40,175 nt of DNA from Archaeoglobus sp. (GCA_017656505.1 JACDNU010000020.1:1-40175); one strand, 5' to 3'. Shown: positions 1 through 9,163, counted from the stretch's first letter. Notes: generated by a model not told the origin, from the letters alone. Translations and numbers: made by a program.

Positions 1-49
1 CCATGTGGGTAGTTTATTTTCATTGGTTAAAAATGTTTTGTCTAATACT

Positions 50-3000
50 CTAAAAGAAATCACTTATTTTTACCTGCCTCTTCAGCTCGTTCTCGAAGAG
101 AGAGTTTATCTCCAGCTCGATCAGCATGAGTCTTTGCTTCGTATAATCCCTAACTCTGTATCTCTCGCTTAAGTATTTCGATATTTCCAGATACTTCTTT
201 ATCGAACTTTCATGAACTGAAAGGGTAAGATTCCCCCCACATTTTATGCATTTCCCTGAAAGCGGAACTCTTTTGTACTTCGTGTTGCATTTAACACATC
301 TGAACTCCTGTTTCGAAAAGGCTCGAAGGTTCCCGATCAAATCCGGCAGGAAATGAGTTGAGATCACCCTCTCGGCCACATCATTCTCATCTACAGCAAG
401 AAGCTTCTCGGCGATCTCCATCTGAGCTCTAACCTTATCTGCCATAGTCTTCAGAGACTTGTACGCGCATATTTTCACTCCAGCTGCAATGTTCTCTGTA
501 TCATGCGTGAATTTTAGGCCGTAAAATCTTCTTTCAGTAGCAAGTCTGTCCTCAACCCTCTCTATTCGGCCAACAAGCTCCTTGGGATCCGCATAGTTTA
601 AGGTAGCATGGTAGAAAGTGAGAGGATAGCTTTCCACTACATCCATGTTATGAACTTCGCTATCCACCTCTCTCGGATCAAGGATCGTTGTTAGAACGAG
701 AGGAGCATCCATCTGGCCACCCCTCTTCTCAGGGAGAAACTGCCTCGAGAAATTCAACAATCCGTCGAGCAGAAGCATGACGCAATCTTCATCTCCATCG
801 CAGTTTCTCCTCTTTGCAGCATGGAAATACGGATGTGCGTATCCGGCAAGAACGTCTGAAAAGCCAATTATCCTACCCAGAACACCTGCTGAAGTATGAG
901 GAGCGAGGCCGATGACAAGATGACCCACCAAATCCTCAACCCTCCTGGCTTTGTAGTAAGGCTCTAAGCCATAGAACTTCTCGAGAAGCTCATCAACGAA
1001 TTGTGCAACTCTCAGCAAGTAGTTTGCGGCATCCTTTGCGAGGATTATGTCCTGCGGCTTTAGCTCGACTATCTGATCCTCACTCGTTAAGGGGTTTCCT
1101 TTGTAATCGTAGCTGTAACCAAGCTCTTTAAGCTTCTCAACGCTGATCCCAATTTCCAATGGCTTGAAATGGGTTAGAGGCAAATCTGTCATATCATATC
1201 TCACAGTTCCATCCTTAAACACGAAGATTTCGTGCTTTGCCCTTAGTATCCCTTTCTCTATCCTCTCACAAACCTTATTTTTGTTTGTTAGCCCCAGAAC
1301 ACCTTTTATTGGAGACTTCACATCCCTCTCGTTCAGATTTCTCATAGCCTCCTCGTAAAGCTGCCTGACGTTGATTCTTTTCCTTCTGAAACTTTGCGTC
1401 TCGTTTCCGCACCTCGGACATCTCTCTTCAGCTGTCTTAAGCCTGCATCTCGGGCAGTAGTATGCTTGCCTCGTTTCCCCTCCGCATTCGCACTTAGCCC
1501 ACATAGTTTCCTTCCCACACCTCTCGCATATACGGATTGCAGCCTCGACAACTATCTCGCCCTTAGCAGAATTGTAGCTGCTCGTGAAGTTTATCGAGTT
1601 CTTCAGATCTCTCGTTTTCCCACCGCTCTGTCCGAGAGGGAAAAGGAAATTCGGTGGCGGACTCATCCTTCTCTCCTTGGCTTTCTCCGGCCTTCCCATT
1701 CTCGCCCCTATTCGTGTTGGAGCTTTGGCCCTAACATCCAAGCCAGATATGTATCGTACGTTTTCGAGAACATCCTTTTCCGGTTTGATTTCCTTGACTA
1801 TCGCTAGCGTATCATCCAAACCCAGACATCTCACAAAAACTCTCCACTTTTCAATGACTATGAAGCCATCTCTGACTTTGTGCTCAAGCAAAATCTTTTC
1901 AAGGATTTCCTTGGTTTTGGGGTCCTTCGGGATTACAAGAGAGCTCTTTCCGTACTTCCCTTCGATCTTACCCTCGTTTGATATGAAATCCCTGATATAG
2001 CGAAGCTCATCAACGGTTATGTCATGCCAGAGATATGTGTAGTTCGGGTGTAAGGGAACACCAAACTCATCGCAGAGCTTGATAACCTTTTCTTCGCTCG
2101 GATTTCTGTAATCTCCCGGTGGTAGAATGTTTTTTACCTCTTCCAACCACCACTCGTAAGTGTAGGAAGCAGGGAGCAAAGGATGATTGTTTTCGAGGAA
2201 GTCTCCATAATTTATCAGAATTTCGCCCAGATCGAGAATCGCATCAACCTGATCTCGGTAAACATAGGCTGCCTTTTCAGAATTTATCCTCAAAACATCT
2301 CCGTTTTTCAGCCTTACAGTTGGCCCTTCTATCGATGTAACCGGCACCACACCCCCAGCTTTCCCTGGCCTTTCGATTTTCAACTGAGTTCCAACGGCTA
2401 TGAAATCTCCGGTTATTGCCATTACCGCGGGGTTTATACCTACGGTAGCAAATCCGGAATTTCTGGCCCTTCCATATCTCAGCCTGAAACCACCCTTTCG
2501 GGAGGGGTGGCTGAAAACAGGTCTTCCTGCCACGATGTCGGTGAGATATTTATCAGCAGGCGATACACTCGCTTTAGACTCCGAAGCTGGAGCTTTTACA
2601 AGCTTGTCCAACCATTCCCATCCATCGATTTTCAGCTCCTCAACCATCTTCTTAAGTTTTGGAGCTTTTAAAGCTATTCCCTCTGCGATAACTAGAGCCA
2701 TTCCTCCCCTGACTCTGTTCGTCTCGATTCTGTCAAGATCGCGATGTCCGGATACCTCCGCATCCTCAGTTGGCTCACCATCGATGCAAACTGGACATTT
2801 AGAGACGATAAGCCTTATTTCTTCGTCGGAAGGGAGATACTGGAGGTTTGCCACCTTCTTATACAGGGGAATCTCCTCGATGTAACGAAGGATCTCGTCT
2901 TCAGTTGGTATAAAACGATTCAGGCCAGCTAACCTTCTGACATAATCTCCAACGAGAACCGAGATAACTTGCGCCGTCCCGCCAGCACTCCTAATAGGGC

Positions 3001-3493
3001 CAGCATAGTAAATTCTGAGATACTTGCTGCCATCGTAGTTCCTCCCTTGATTAACCCTAGCGATTCCTTCTATCGGTGCCGCAACAACACCTTCTGTGAG
3101 AATAGCAACCGAAGCCCTTACAGCCTTCTCCATCGCTTCTTCCATGCTAAAATCGCCGAGCTTACCTTCCATCAGCTCTTCTGCAACAATGAAACAAATC
3201 TTTTCTCTGCTAATCCCCTTTTCTTCCAGCTCATGAATTAGCCCAGAGATACCGGGTAAATTCAAAAGCTTCTCAACCCTCTCAGGCATGTTTCTAGCAA
3301 CGGGAATCTCAACCTTTTTCTCTGGATCAAGACCTTTGTTCCTTGCTTTTTCAGCTATTGAATAAGCCTCATCCACTTTTTTAAGCAATGTAGAGTGATA
3401 TTCACTTATTTCTTTGTAAAACTTAACATCCTGGGGCTGTGATTTCTGTTCGCTTTGAAACAGTGAGAAAAATCTGTCGAGAGTAGTGTTCAT
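50..3493 (-). CDS. polC: DNA polymerase D large catalytic subunit (DP2)
   Basis: This is the large subunit of the euryarchaeal replicative polymerase PolD, which extends DNA together with the small exonuclease subunit (not in this window). The 1147-residue length fits the family, and no intein is visible. The polymerase motif NCDGDED lies near residue 900. Cys-rich zinc-binding stretches lie near residue 240 (CPVC), 655-700 (CERC, CECG, CPRC, CPRCG) and 1065-1090 (CVKC, CIKC). The extreme C-terminus, QVKISDFF, matches a PCNA-interacting (PIP) box. I chose the ATG at 3493; a TTG three codons upstream also keeps the frame, but an AT-rich box near 3526 would place transcription start close to the ATG. 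The gene ends with TAG. It stands alone, with no replication neighbours visible. Confidence 0.97.
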   Translation of the reverse strand: MNTTLDRFFSLFQSEQKSQPQDVKFYKEISEYHSTLLKKVDEAYSIAEKARNKGLDPEKKVEIPVARNMPERVEKLLNLPGISGLIHELEEKGISREKICFIVAEELMEGKLGDFSMEEAMEKAVRASVAILTEGVVAAPIEGIARVNQGRNYDGSKYLRIYYAGPIRSAGGTAQVISVLVGDYVRRLAGLNRFIPTEDEILRYIEEIPLYKKVANLQYLPSDEEIRLIVSKCPVCIDGEPTEDAEVSGHRDLDRIETNRVRGGMALVIAEGIALKAPKLKKMVEELKIDGWEWLDKLVKAPASESKASVSPADKYLTDIVAGRPVFSHPSRKGGFRLRYGRARNSGFATVGINPAVMAITGDFIAVGTQLKIERPGKAGGVVPVTSIEGPTVRLKNGDVLRINSEKAAYVYRDQVDAILDLGEILINYGDFLENNHPLLPASYTYEWWLEEVKNILPPGDYRNPSEEKVIKLCDEFGVPLHPNYTYLWHDITVDELRYIRDFISNEGKIEGKYGKSSLVIPKDPKTKEILEKILLEHKVRDGFIVIEKWRVFVRCLGLDDTLAIVKEIKPEKDVLENVRYISGLDVRAKAPTRIGARMGRPEKAKERRMSPPPNFLFPLGQSGGKTRDLKNSINFTSSYNSAKGEIVVEAAIRICERCGKETMWAKCECGGETRQAYYCPRCRLKTAEERCPRCGNETQSFRRKRINVRQLYEEAMRNLNERDVKSPIKGVLGLTNKNKVCERIEKGILRAKHEIFVFKDGTVRYDMTDLPLTHFKPLEIGISVEKLKELGYSYDYKGNPLTSEDQIVELKPQDIILAKDAANYLLRVAQFVDELLEKFYGLEPYYKARRVEDLVGHLVIGLAPHTSAGVLGRIIGFSDVLAGYAHPYFHAAKRRNCDGDEDCVMLLLDGLLNFSRQFLPEKRGGQMDAPLVLTTILDPREVDSEVHNMDVVESYPLTFYHATLNYADPKELVGRIERVEDRLATERRFYGLKFTHDTENIAAGVKICAYKSLKTMADKVRAQMEIAEKLLAVDENDVAERVISTHFLPDLIGNLRAFSKQEFRCVKCNTKYKRVPLSGKCIKCGGNLTLSVHESSIKKYLEISKYLSERYRVRDYTKQRLMLIELEINSLFENELKRQVKISDFF

Positions 3494-3601
3494 CAGTGTC
3501 AAACTTTCAAAGAGGAAAGATAATATTTCTGGATGTTGTGAAAGTTATCTCCTAATTGTTATTATTAAAATTTGTAGGGTAATGAAAAATAATGTAGTTC
3601 T

Positions 3602-4237
3602 TCAATCCAAATTTCTGCTTGCTATAATCTGAATGGCCTTTTCAAAAAGTTCCCTTATTCCTCTCCTTCCACTCAGAATCCTTCCGTGACCGGGTAAAAT
3701 GTACTCAGGATCGAGGGCCTGAATTTTTTCAAGAGACTTGACGATGTACCTCGTGTTACTCCCATACAAATCTGTCCTTCCTGGAAGTCCATTTTCAAAA
3801 ATAAGATCTCCCGTTATTGCTGTCCCGAATTCTTCGATGTAAATTGAGATGCTCCCCGGTGTGTGGCCGGGTGTATGGATTAACTCTAGATTAAACCTTC
3901 CCGTATTGTAAAATTTTAAGCTGGACACGGATATGTCTGGTGTAAAATTATAGGCAGAAGTTTCCTTCTCTTTTTCATGAAAAGCGAGCAAAGCTCCTTT
4001 TTTCATGAACATCTGATTGGATTCGCAGTGATCCTTATGCAGATGGGTGTTAAAAACGACATCTATGTCAGAGATCTCTATCCCATCGTTTTTCATTAAG
4101 CCGAAGAGGTTCGTGAAGCTCTTATAACAACCCGGATCGATTATTACATTTGTGTCATCCTTTATGATGTAAGAGTTGGATGAATCGAGAAAAGCTGTTC
4201 CCCAAACGTAAGCGTAAAGGCCCTCGAACATTTTCAT
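3602..4237 (-). CDS. metallo-beta-lactamase-fold hydrolase
   Basis: A 211-residue single-domain metallo-beta-lactamase-fold protein. The dinuclear metal site is visible: THLHKDH (H65, H67, D69, H70), HTPGH (H125), TGD (D144) and a late LPGHG near residue 195. This set is typical of the glyoxalase II-like group, which hydrolyses thioesters, lactones or similar bonds, but the substrate cannot be told from sequence. It is transcribed divergently from the TatD-like gene with only 39 bases between the two starts. No Shine-Dalgarno sequence precedes the ATG, and a TATA-like box near 4262 fits leaderless transcription. A second ATG two codons in is the alternative start. Confidence 0.88.
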   Translation of the reverse strand: MKMFEGLYAYVWGTAFLDSSNSYIIKDDTNVIIDPGCYKSFTNLFGLMKNDGIEISDIDVVFNTHLHKDHCESNQMFMKKGALLAFHEKEKETSAYNFTPDISVSSLKFYNTGRFNLELIHTPGHTPGSISIYIEEFGTAITGDLIFENGLPGRTDLYGSNTRYIVKSLEKIQALDPEYILPGHGRILSGRRGIRELFEKAIQIIASRNLD

Positions 4238-4276
4238 TAGCTAAATTTTTATTAGCAGGTAAATTTACATTTTTCT
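4238..4276. promoter_or_regulatory. compact divergent promoter between the MBL-fold and TatD-like genes
   Basis: Only 39 bases separate the two start codons. GTAAATTTAC (4258-4267) lies about 26 bases before the left gene's ATG, and TAAATTTTTA (4241-4250) lies about 30 bases before the right gene's ATG. Each is well placed as a TATA box for a leaderless transcript, so the two promoters interlock. This is read from spacing only. Confidence 0.5.
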
Positions 4277-5047
4277 ATGGTTCTTCTAGAAGAGATATAC
4301 GACTCGCACATTCATTCGGAGGGTAGAAGTCAGAAAGAGCTAACTGAGATGGTGAAGGCTGGGATAAAATTTGCAAATTCCTGCGCTTTTTATCCCGTCC
4401 AACCTCGGTTTGCAGAAACTCTCATCGATCTTTTCAGGAAGCTTGAGGAATTTGAGACGGAGAGGGGAAAAAGGGTTGGAATGAAAATTACCCCAGCTTT
4501 GGGCATACATCCGAGGTGTATTCCCCAAAACTGGAAAAAAGCGCTTGATTTTCTGGAGGAAAATCCCCCTCGAATCTTTGGTGAGGTGGGTCTGGAAGAA
4601 GGTGGAAGCTTAGAAGTGGACGTGCTAAAATCCCAGCTTAGTCTTGCAAAGAAATTAGACGTTCCATGCATAATCCACACCCCCCGAAAGAACAAGGTGG
4701 AGATGACCCAAAAGATTCTGGAAATTTTGGCTGAATTAAGCTTCCCAGAAAATTTAGCCGTTATCGATCATGTTAGCATGGAAACCGTCTCTGAGATCCT
4801 CAAAAGGGGATATCATGCTGGGTTAACAGTTGAGGAAGGAAAATTGTCTGAAAAAGATGTCCTCGACATACTCAAAAAGTATGGTGCAGAGAGACTCATG
4901 ATTAACAGCGATACCGGATTCACCTCGCTTGAATATCTCTCTACATCAAAAACAGTTTCTTTTTTAATTGAAAGAGATGTCGAAAGGGAAGATGTTATCA
5001 GAGTAGCTTGTAAGAACGCAAAAGAATTTTTTAGAGTAAGATGTTGA
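4277..5047 (+). CDS. TatD-like metal-dependent hydrolase
   Basis: A 256-residue amidohydrolase-fold protein of the TatD type. Visible motifs are the N-terminal YDSHIH metal pair, ALGIHPR near residue 77, GEVGLEEGG with the bridging Glu, IIHTPRK, a late IDHVS, and MINSDTGF with the final Asp. The TatD family includes metal-dependent deoxyribonucleases, but archaeal members of this branch are mostly untested. The canonical second segment HxGD is not obvious, so nuclease activity is only an inference. The ATG is about 30 bases after a TATA-like box and has no Shine-Dalgarno sequence, so a leaderless mRNA is likely. Confidence 0.85.
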   Translation: MVLLEEIYDSHIHSEGRSQKELTEMVKAGIKFANSCAFYPVQPRFAETLIDLFRKLEEFETERGKRVGMKITPALGIHPRCIPQNWKKALDFLEENPPRIFGEVGLEEGGSLEVDVLKSQLSLAKKLDVPCIIHTPRKNKVEMTQKILEILAELSFPENLAVIDHVSMETVSEILKRGYHAGLTVEEGKLSEKDVLDILKKYGAERLMINSDTGFTSLEYLSTSKTVSFLIERDVEREDVIRVACKNAKEFFRVRC

Positions 5048-5170
5048 TATAATGATGTTGATGTACTGAAAGGCTTTGTAAAATCAGAGCATAAATCTCA
5101 GAGCACAGCAAACTTTATATAGCTTGGAGAGGAAATTGCGGGAAATCAAACCGAACAGGAGGAGTTTGTC

Positions 5171-5428
5171 TTGGTAGAAATAACTGAAGTGAGAATATAT
5201 AAGCCGAAAACGGAGGGGGCTGTAAAGGCTTATGCCACGGTCTCCTTGGATAACGAGTTTATCGTGAAAGGATTGAAAATTTTGGAAGGGGAAAACGGAC
5301 TCTGGGTTAGCATGCCCAGCAGGAAGGCGAAGGATGGAACCTTCCAAGATGTCTTCCATCCTGCAAGCAGAGAGGCGAGAGAGAAGATAGTTAATGCAAT
5401 TCTCGACGCTTACAGAGAGCAGGAATAA
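5171..5428 (+). CDS. spoVG: SpoVG family nucleic-acid-binding protein
   Basis: An 85-residue protein matching the compact SpoVG fold along its whole length: ITEVRIYKP at the start, the central ATVSLDNEFIVKGLKI strand pair, then GLWVSMPSRK and FHPASREAREKI. SpoVG proteins in bacteria bind DNA or RNA and act as small regulators; they were named for a septation/sporulation effect that need not apply here. The start codon is TTG, supported by an AGGAGG-type Shine-Dalgarno sequence at about 5157-5163. The gene stands alone between the TatD-like gene and a convergent transporter. The family is mainly bacterial, so transfer from bacteria is possible. Confidence 0.88.
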   Translation: MVEITEVRIYKPKTEGAVKAYATVSLDNEFIVKGLKILEGENGLWVSMPSRKAKDGTFQDVFHPASREAREKIVNAILDAYREQE

Positions 5429-5562
5429 ATGGAATAAAAAGAGATGAGATTAGAAGCTATAGCCCCATAAGCTTTTCTGGCTTTACTTATTTTAATTCTT
5501 TTATTATAAGCTCCTTATCCTTAGGTAAAGATTCAAAGATTGTGCTTATGCTTTGTTGAAAC

Positions 5563-6396
5563 TTAGATTAAATTCTTTAAGGCGATTCCCACCCCCAGCA
5601 ACACAAGGGTTATACCTAAAATCTGGATGGGTGTGAAGGTTTCTCCGAAAATTATGAATCCGAAGATTGATGCTGCAACAGGCTCAGTTAGAGCGAGCAA
5701 TGGCCCTTCTGAAATTCTACAGTATTTGAGGCCGAAATTGAAGAGGGTGAAAGCAATGGCAGTTGGAATCAAACCAAGACCTATCAGCCACAAAGGATCA
5801 AATCCTGAGATGGGCAGAATTAGCAAGCTAGGGGAGAGAATAATCGAAGATATGCCAAGATAGATCGTCGTTATTTCTAAGGAGGGCATCCACTCCCTCA
5901 GCCTCTTTATAACGAAGAAGTAAAATGCGTAGCTCAAACCAGCAATAAATCCAAAGCCAATCCCAATATTAAAGCTGCCGGACGGCATTAACATCAAAAA
6001 AAGTCCAGCGATGCTTATTGGGAGCGAGATAAAAACTCCTGGATTAACTTTCTCTCCTGTAAGATATGCGATCGGTATAACGTAAACGGGTGCCATGTAA
6101 AGGAGCAAAGCTGCCAAACCAACCGGAATTAGCTGAATTGCTGAGATATAGAAGGTGACTATCGCCACATTAATTATTGAAATACTCAGAAGCAACTTAG
6201 GATCATCGAATGATGGCCATCTTTTAGTCGACATCGTTATGGGCAAAAGGAAGAGAAAGCCAAACAGGAATCTGAAAAAAGTAATGTGGATGGGGTTCAT
6301 ATGGAGATTTCTGACGAAAATTGCGACTGAGCCCATGAGGATGGCAGCTATGATAATCGATAGAATTCCGCTGCTTCCTTTCTCCCCTAACCCCAT
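5563..6396 (-). CDS. EamA/DMT-family membrane transporter
   Basis: A 277-residue protein with about ten hydrophobic segments arranged as two similar halves of five, the hallmark of the drug/metabolite transporter (EamA) superfamily. The first half carries FFRFLFGFLFLLP; the second ends in ALTEPVAASIFGFIIFGE, the conserved late EamA segment, followed by a last helix LGITLVLLGVG. Family members export or import amino acids, sugars and other small metabolites; no substrate can be named. A TATA-like box at about 6418-6429 lies 26-27 bases before the ATG, which again fits leaderless transcription. The gene is convergent with spoVG. Confidence 0.88.
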   Translation of the reverse strand: MGLGEKGSSGILSIIIAAILMGSVAIFVRNLHMNPIHITFFRFLFGFLFLLPITMSTKRWPSFDDPKLLLSISIINVAIVTFYISAIQLIPVGLAALLLYMAPVYVIPIAYLTGEKVNPGVFISLPISIAGLFLMLMPSGSFNIGIGFGFIAGLSYAFYFFVIKRLREWMPSLEITTIYLGISSIILSPSLLILPISGFDPLWLIGLGLIPTAIAFTLFNFGLKYCRISEGPLLALTEPVAASIFGFIIFGETFTPIQILGITLVLLGVGIALKNLI

Positions 6397-6506
6397 GACA
6401 GTTTTTTTACCAGCCCATAATAAATTATTTTGGGGTTTTTGCTTGCTTCAGGATAGCACAGCTCAAGATAAGCTCGAGATAGGCTTAAGATAGATAAGAA
6501 ATCAAA

Positions 6507-6817
6507 GGTGGGCGCGCCTCGGGTCGATTCGCTTTGCAGGGGAGCACTCAAGACATCCCCTCCTCCCCGCTACCCCGACAGCGCCGGTCGTCCGGGATAA
6601 GCTTGCTCCCTTCCGGGCCTGGGCCGATCCCCCCGGTTAATACTGCTGACAGCCCCTCCGGGCAGCCAGACAGTAACCGCCAGCCCGTCGGGACGGGGAC
6701 TCTACGGGGATGAGGAGAGTGCCTTCCCCCGCTCCACGAACCTTCCCTCGGCTTCGGCCCCCGCATATCGACGGTTTCGGGTCACAGGCTACGCCGAACA
6801 GCCCGGCCTAGCCCACC
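6507..6817 (-). ncRNA. ffs: signal recognition particle RNA (7S RNA)
   Basis: The minus strand reads as an archaeal SRP RNA of about 311 nt. The conserved helix 8 core GGCCCGGAAGGGAGCA is complementary to 6609-6624. The 5' domain contains the GGGCTAGGCCGGG start, a GTTCGGCG loop and the segment ATATGCGGGGGCC. The 5' end GGTGGGC (6811-6817) pairs with the 3' end GCCCACC (6507-6513), closing helix 1 as in archaea. It scaffolds SRP19 and SRP54 for membrane targeting of nascent proteins. The stretch is far more GC-rich than the flanks, as expected for a structural RNA in a thermophile. An open frame inside it is spurious. Confidence 0.97.
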
Positions 6818-6837
6818 AGAATAGATGTTTTCTGGTA

Positions 6838-6850
6838 GGTATATTAAGCT
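6838..6850 (-). promoter_or_regulatory. TATA box of the SRP RNA gene
   Basis: The minus strand reads AGCTTAATATACC here, centred about 27 bases upstream of the inferred RNA 5' end at 6817. This is the usual archaeal TATA-to-start distance and supports both the strand and the 5' end. Confidence 0.75.
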
Positions 6851-6924
6851 TTCCGGGTGCAAGGTAGCTTACAACGTAAAAGAATTTATTAGATGGAAGT
6901 TATAGATGAAAGAGGTGAGAAAAA

Positions 6925-7173
6925 ATGGTGGAGCTTAAGGAATTGATAGGACACGTTACATCCAACAGCAACAAGGTGAAGATAATCGAGATCCTCCATC
7001 GAAAACAGAGCAATCCGAAAAATATCTCAAAGAATATGAGAGTTCCAGAGAGGGTTGTTAAAGGTTTATTAGATGAACTGGCTGCTGATGGAATTGTCGA
7101 GGAGCATGAGAGTGAATTCAAACTTACAGATCTCGGAAAGCAGATCTTCGCGGAAGTGAAAGGGATCAGATAG
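6925..7173 (+). CDS. small winged-helix DNA-binding protein
   Basis: An 82-residue protein that is essentially one winged helix-turn-helix domain: SNSNKVKIIEILHRKQ, then NISKNMRVPERVVKGLLDELAADGIV as helix-turn-recognition helix, then a wing FKLTDLGKQIF. It has no ligand-binding domain, as is common for archaeal regulators. A GAGGTGA Shine-Dalgarno sequence (6911-6917) precedes the ATG at good spacing. It sits 45 bases before the radical SAM gene and may be co-transcribed with it. The target is unknown; I do not recognise a named family. Confidence 0.8.
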   Translation: MVELKELIGHVTSNSNKVKIIEILHRKQSNPKNISKNMRVPERVVKGLLDELAADGIVEEHESEFKLTDLGKQIFAEVKGIR

Positions 7174-7218
7174 ATTAGCGGAAAGAGCAGCAAAAATCTT
7201 AAAAATCTTACACCCCGG

Positions 7219-8391
7219 ATGAATTCAGCCATTCCTGTGTTGAGAGAGTACGAAAGGGAAGGAGAGAAGGTTTTCATTCTCAGAAACTTTATAGAGATTA
7301 GGATTCCTTCGAAAGTTTACGATTCCCTAATTAAAAGAAAAAGCAAGGAGTACATAATCTCCTATGCAGAGCCAAGAAAGGTTCTAAGCCACGTTACGAA
7401 GAGAGACCTCGTCTTCGTCACGAGAGAGAGCGGGATACCACTAATGGGAAGTTCTGCCTTCGGCATCATCGATAGAGGGACTAACCTCATCCAAATTAGG
7501 CCCGTTTGCGGATGCAATTTGCGATGCATCTTTTGTAGCGTTGATGAGGGAAAAAACAGCAGAACGAGGGCTACAGACTACATCGTAGACCCAGACTACA
7601 TGCTTGAATGGATTGCAGAAGTTGTAAGGTTCAAGGGAAGGTTTGGAAACGTGGAGGCTCATATAGATGGACAGGGTGAACCCTCCCTCTACCCCTACAT
7701 GGAAGGATTGCTCGAGAGTATAGCAAAATTAAGAGAGGTTAAGGTTATCTCAATCCAGACAAATGGAATTCCACTTTCTGAAAGGAAAATAAAAAAGCTT
7801 GAAAATTTTGTCACAAGGATAAATCTTTCCCTGAGTTCTCTTGATGAAGAAAGGGCCAGTAGGCTGGCAGGTGTTAAGTATCCGTTGAAGAGGGTTTTGG
7901 AGATAGCAAAAGAAATCGCAGAAAGCAAAATTGATCTTCTAATCGCTCCTGTTTGGGTTCCGGGATACAACGATGATGATATCCAAAAGATAATCGAGTT
8001 CGCCCTCGAGATTGGAGCAGGAAAAAGATATCCACCCCTAGGAATTCAAAAATACATACCTTACAAATTTGGGAGAAGGCTGAAGAAGGTCATGTCCTTC
8101 AAGGAATTCTACAAAAAGCTTGAAGAGTTGGAGAGAGAATATGGGGTGAAGCTTATTCTGAAACCGGAAGATTTTGGTATGTACAAATGCGAGAAGTATC
8201 CACATCCAATCAAGAAGGGAGACGTTTTCAAAGCAAGGATAGTCGCTGATGGCAGAATGCATGGAGAAAAGCTTGTAGTGGTGAAGAACAGGGTTGTAAC
8301 CGTCAGAACAGATCGCAAAATAGGTGATTTCGTTGAATTTAAAATTGTAAGGTCAAAAGATGGGATATTTCTCGGTGAGGTTTTGGATTAA
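7219..8391 (+). CDS. radical SAM protein with C-terminal TRAM-like domain
   Basis: A 390-residue archaeal radical SAM protein, resembling the group annotated as predicted Fe-S oxidoreductase (COG2100, from memory). The cluster-binding motif is C99-NLR-C103-IF-C106, and a nearby C97 gives the run CGC. GQGEPSLYP is the glycine-rich SAM-binding strand. The last 60 residues (GDVFKARIVADGRMHGEKLVVV and following) look like a TRAM beta-barrel, an RNA-binding fold seen in tRNA-modifying radical SAM enzymes such as MiaB. RNA modification is therefore a reasonable guess but unproven. No Shine-Dalgarno is seen; a TTAAAAATC stretch about 20 bases upstream could be the promoter. Confidence 0.85.
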   Translation: MNSAIPVLREYEREGEKVFILRNFIEIRIPSKVYDSLIKRKSKEYIISYAEPRKVLSHVTKRDLVFVTRESGIPLMGSSAFGIIDRGTNLIQIRPVCGCNLRCIFCSVDEGKNSRTRATDYIVDPDYMLEWIAEVVRFKGRFGNVEAHIDGQGEPSLYPYMEGLLESIAKLREVKVISIQTNGIPLSERKIKKLENFVTRINLSLSSLDEERASRLAGVKYPLKRVLEIAKEIAESKIDLLIAPVWVPGYNDDDIQKIIEFALEIGAGKRYPPLGIQKYIPYKFGRRLKKVMSFKEFYKKLEELEREYGVKLILKPEDFGMYKCEKYPHPIKKGDVFKARIVADGRMHGEKLVVVKNRVVTVRTDRKIGDFVEFKIVRSKDGIFLGEVLD

Positions 8392-8470
8392 GTTTTTTAA
8401 GTTTGAATCATTTTTAAATTAGTTTTGACTTGTAAATTATTTTGAAAAATCCGAAAGTGCAAAAAAATGA

Positions 8471-8481
8471 AAAATTTTAAA
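8471..8481 (+). promoter_or_regulatory. TATA box of adk
   Basis: AAATTTTAAAA-type sequence centred about 27 bases before the adk ATG, with no Shine-Dalgarno sequence in between. This implies a leaderless adk mRNA. Confidence 0.55.
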
Positions 8482-8503
8482 ATGGCAAGGGCATTTTACC
8501 TTC

Positions 8504-9154
8504 ATGAACCTGATTTTGTTGGGTGGTCCAGGGGCTGGAAAAGGTACTCAGGCGAAGCTTATCGTTTCGAAATACAACATTCCGCAAATCTCAACTGGAG
8601 ACATGCTCAGGGAGGCTGTAGCAAAACAGACGGAGCTTGGAAAAAAGGCTAAGGAATACATGGACAGGGGCGAACTCGTGCCGGATGAGGTTGTTATAGG
8701 AATCGTCAAGGAAAGGCTTGCCCAGCCTGATTGTGAGAAAGGATTTATTCTCGATGGATTTCCAAGAACGCTGAAGCAGGCTGAAGCTCTAGACAAGATT
8801 CTTGAAGAGCTCGGAAAGAAGATCGATGCGGTGATAAACATTGCTGTGCCTGAGGATGAGATCGTCAAAAGGATAGTGAACAGGAGAACCTGCAAGAAGT
8901 GTGGAGCAGTATACCATCTAATCTACAACCCGCCGAAAGAGCCGGGCAAGTGCGATAAGTGTGGAGGAGAGCTATATCAGAGGGATGATGACAAGGAAGA
9001 AACCGTTAAAGAGAGAATCAGAGTCTACAAAGCTCAGACAGAACCGCTAATAGACTATTACAGCAAGAAGGGTTTGGTTTACAACGTGGATGGAACCAAG
9101 TCGATAGAAGGTGTTTTCGAGGAGATAAAGAAGATTCTCGACAAATTCGCCTGA
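8504..9154 (+). CDS. adk: adenylate kinase, zinc-LID type
   Basis: Adenylate kinase (ATP + AMP to 2 ADP), 216 residues. The P-loop GGPGAGKGT is at residues 7-15, ISTGDMLR forms the AMP site, and FILDGFPRT follows near residue 81. The LID domain (about 129-152) carries two CxxC pairs (CKKC and CDKC) that bind structural zinc, then [18 protein letters not shown]. This is the monomeric type typical of bacteria, not the trimeric archaeal AdkA of many methanogens. It appears leaderless. It is convergent with the alpha/beta hydrolase, with 9 bases between stop codons. Confidence 0.96.
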   Translation: MNLILLGGPGAGKGTQAKLIVSKYNIPQISTGDMLREAVAKQTELGKKAKEYMDRGELVPDEVVIGIVKERLAQPDCEKGFILDGFPRTLKQAEALDKILEELGKKIDAVINIAVPEDEIVKRIVNRRTCKKCGAVYHLIYNPPKEPGKCDKCGGELYQRDDDKEETVKERIRVYKAQTEPLIDYYSKKGLVYNVDGTKSIEGVFEEIKKILDKFA

Positions 9155-9163
9155 TCGAGTCAG

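Noticed and set aside
1394-2885. Long plus-strand open frames across polC
   Set aside because: They are antisense shadows of the PolD gene with no start signals or recognisable domains.
5440-5562. 26-codon Lys/Glu-rich minus-strand reading after the EamA gene
   Set aside because: It has no start codon and is too short to support as a gene.
6548-6766. 72-codon open frame on the minus strand
   Set aside because: It lies wholly inside the SRP RNA and reads as Gly/Pro/Arg from structural GC-rich sequence.
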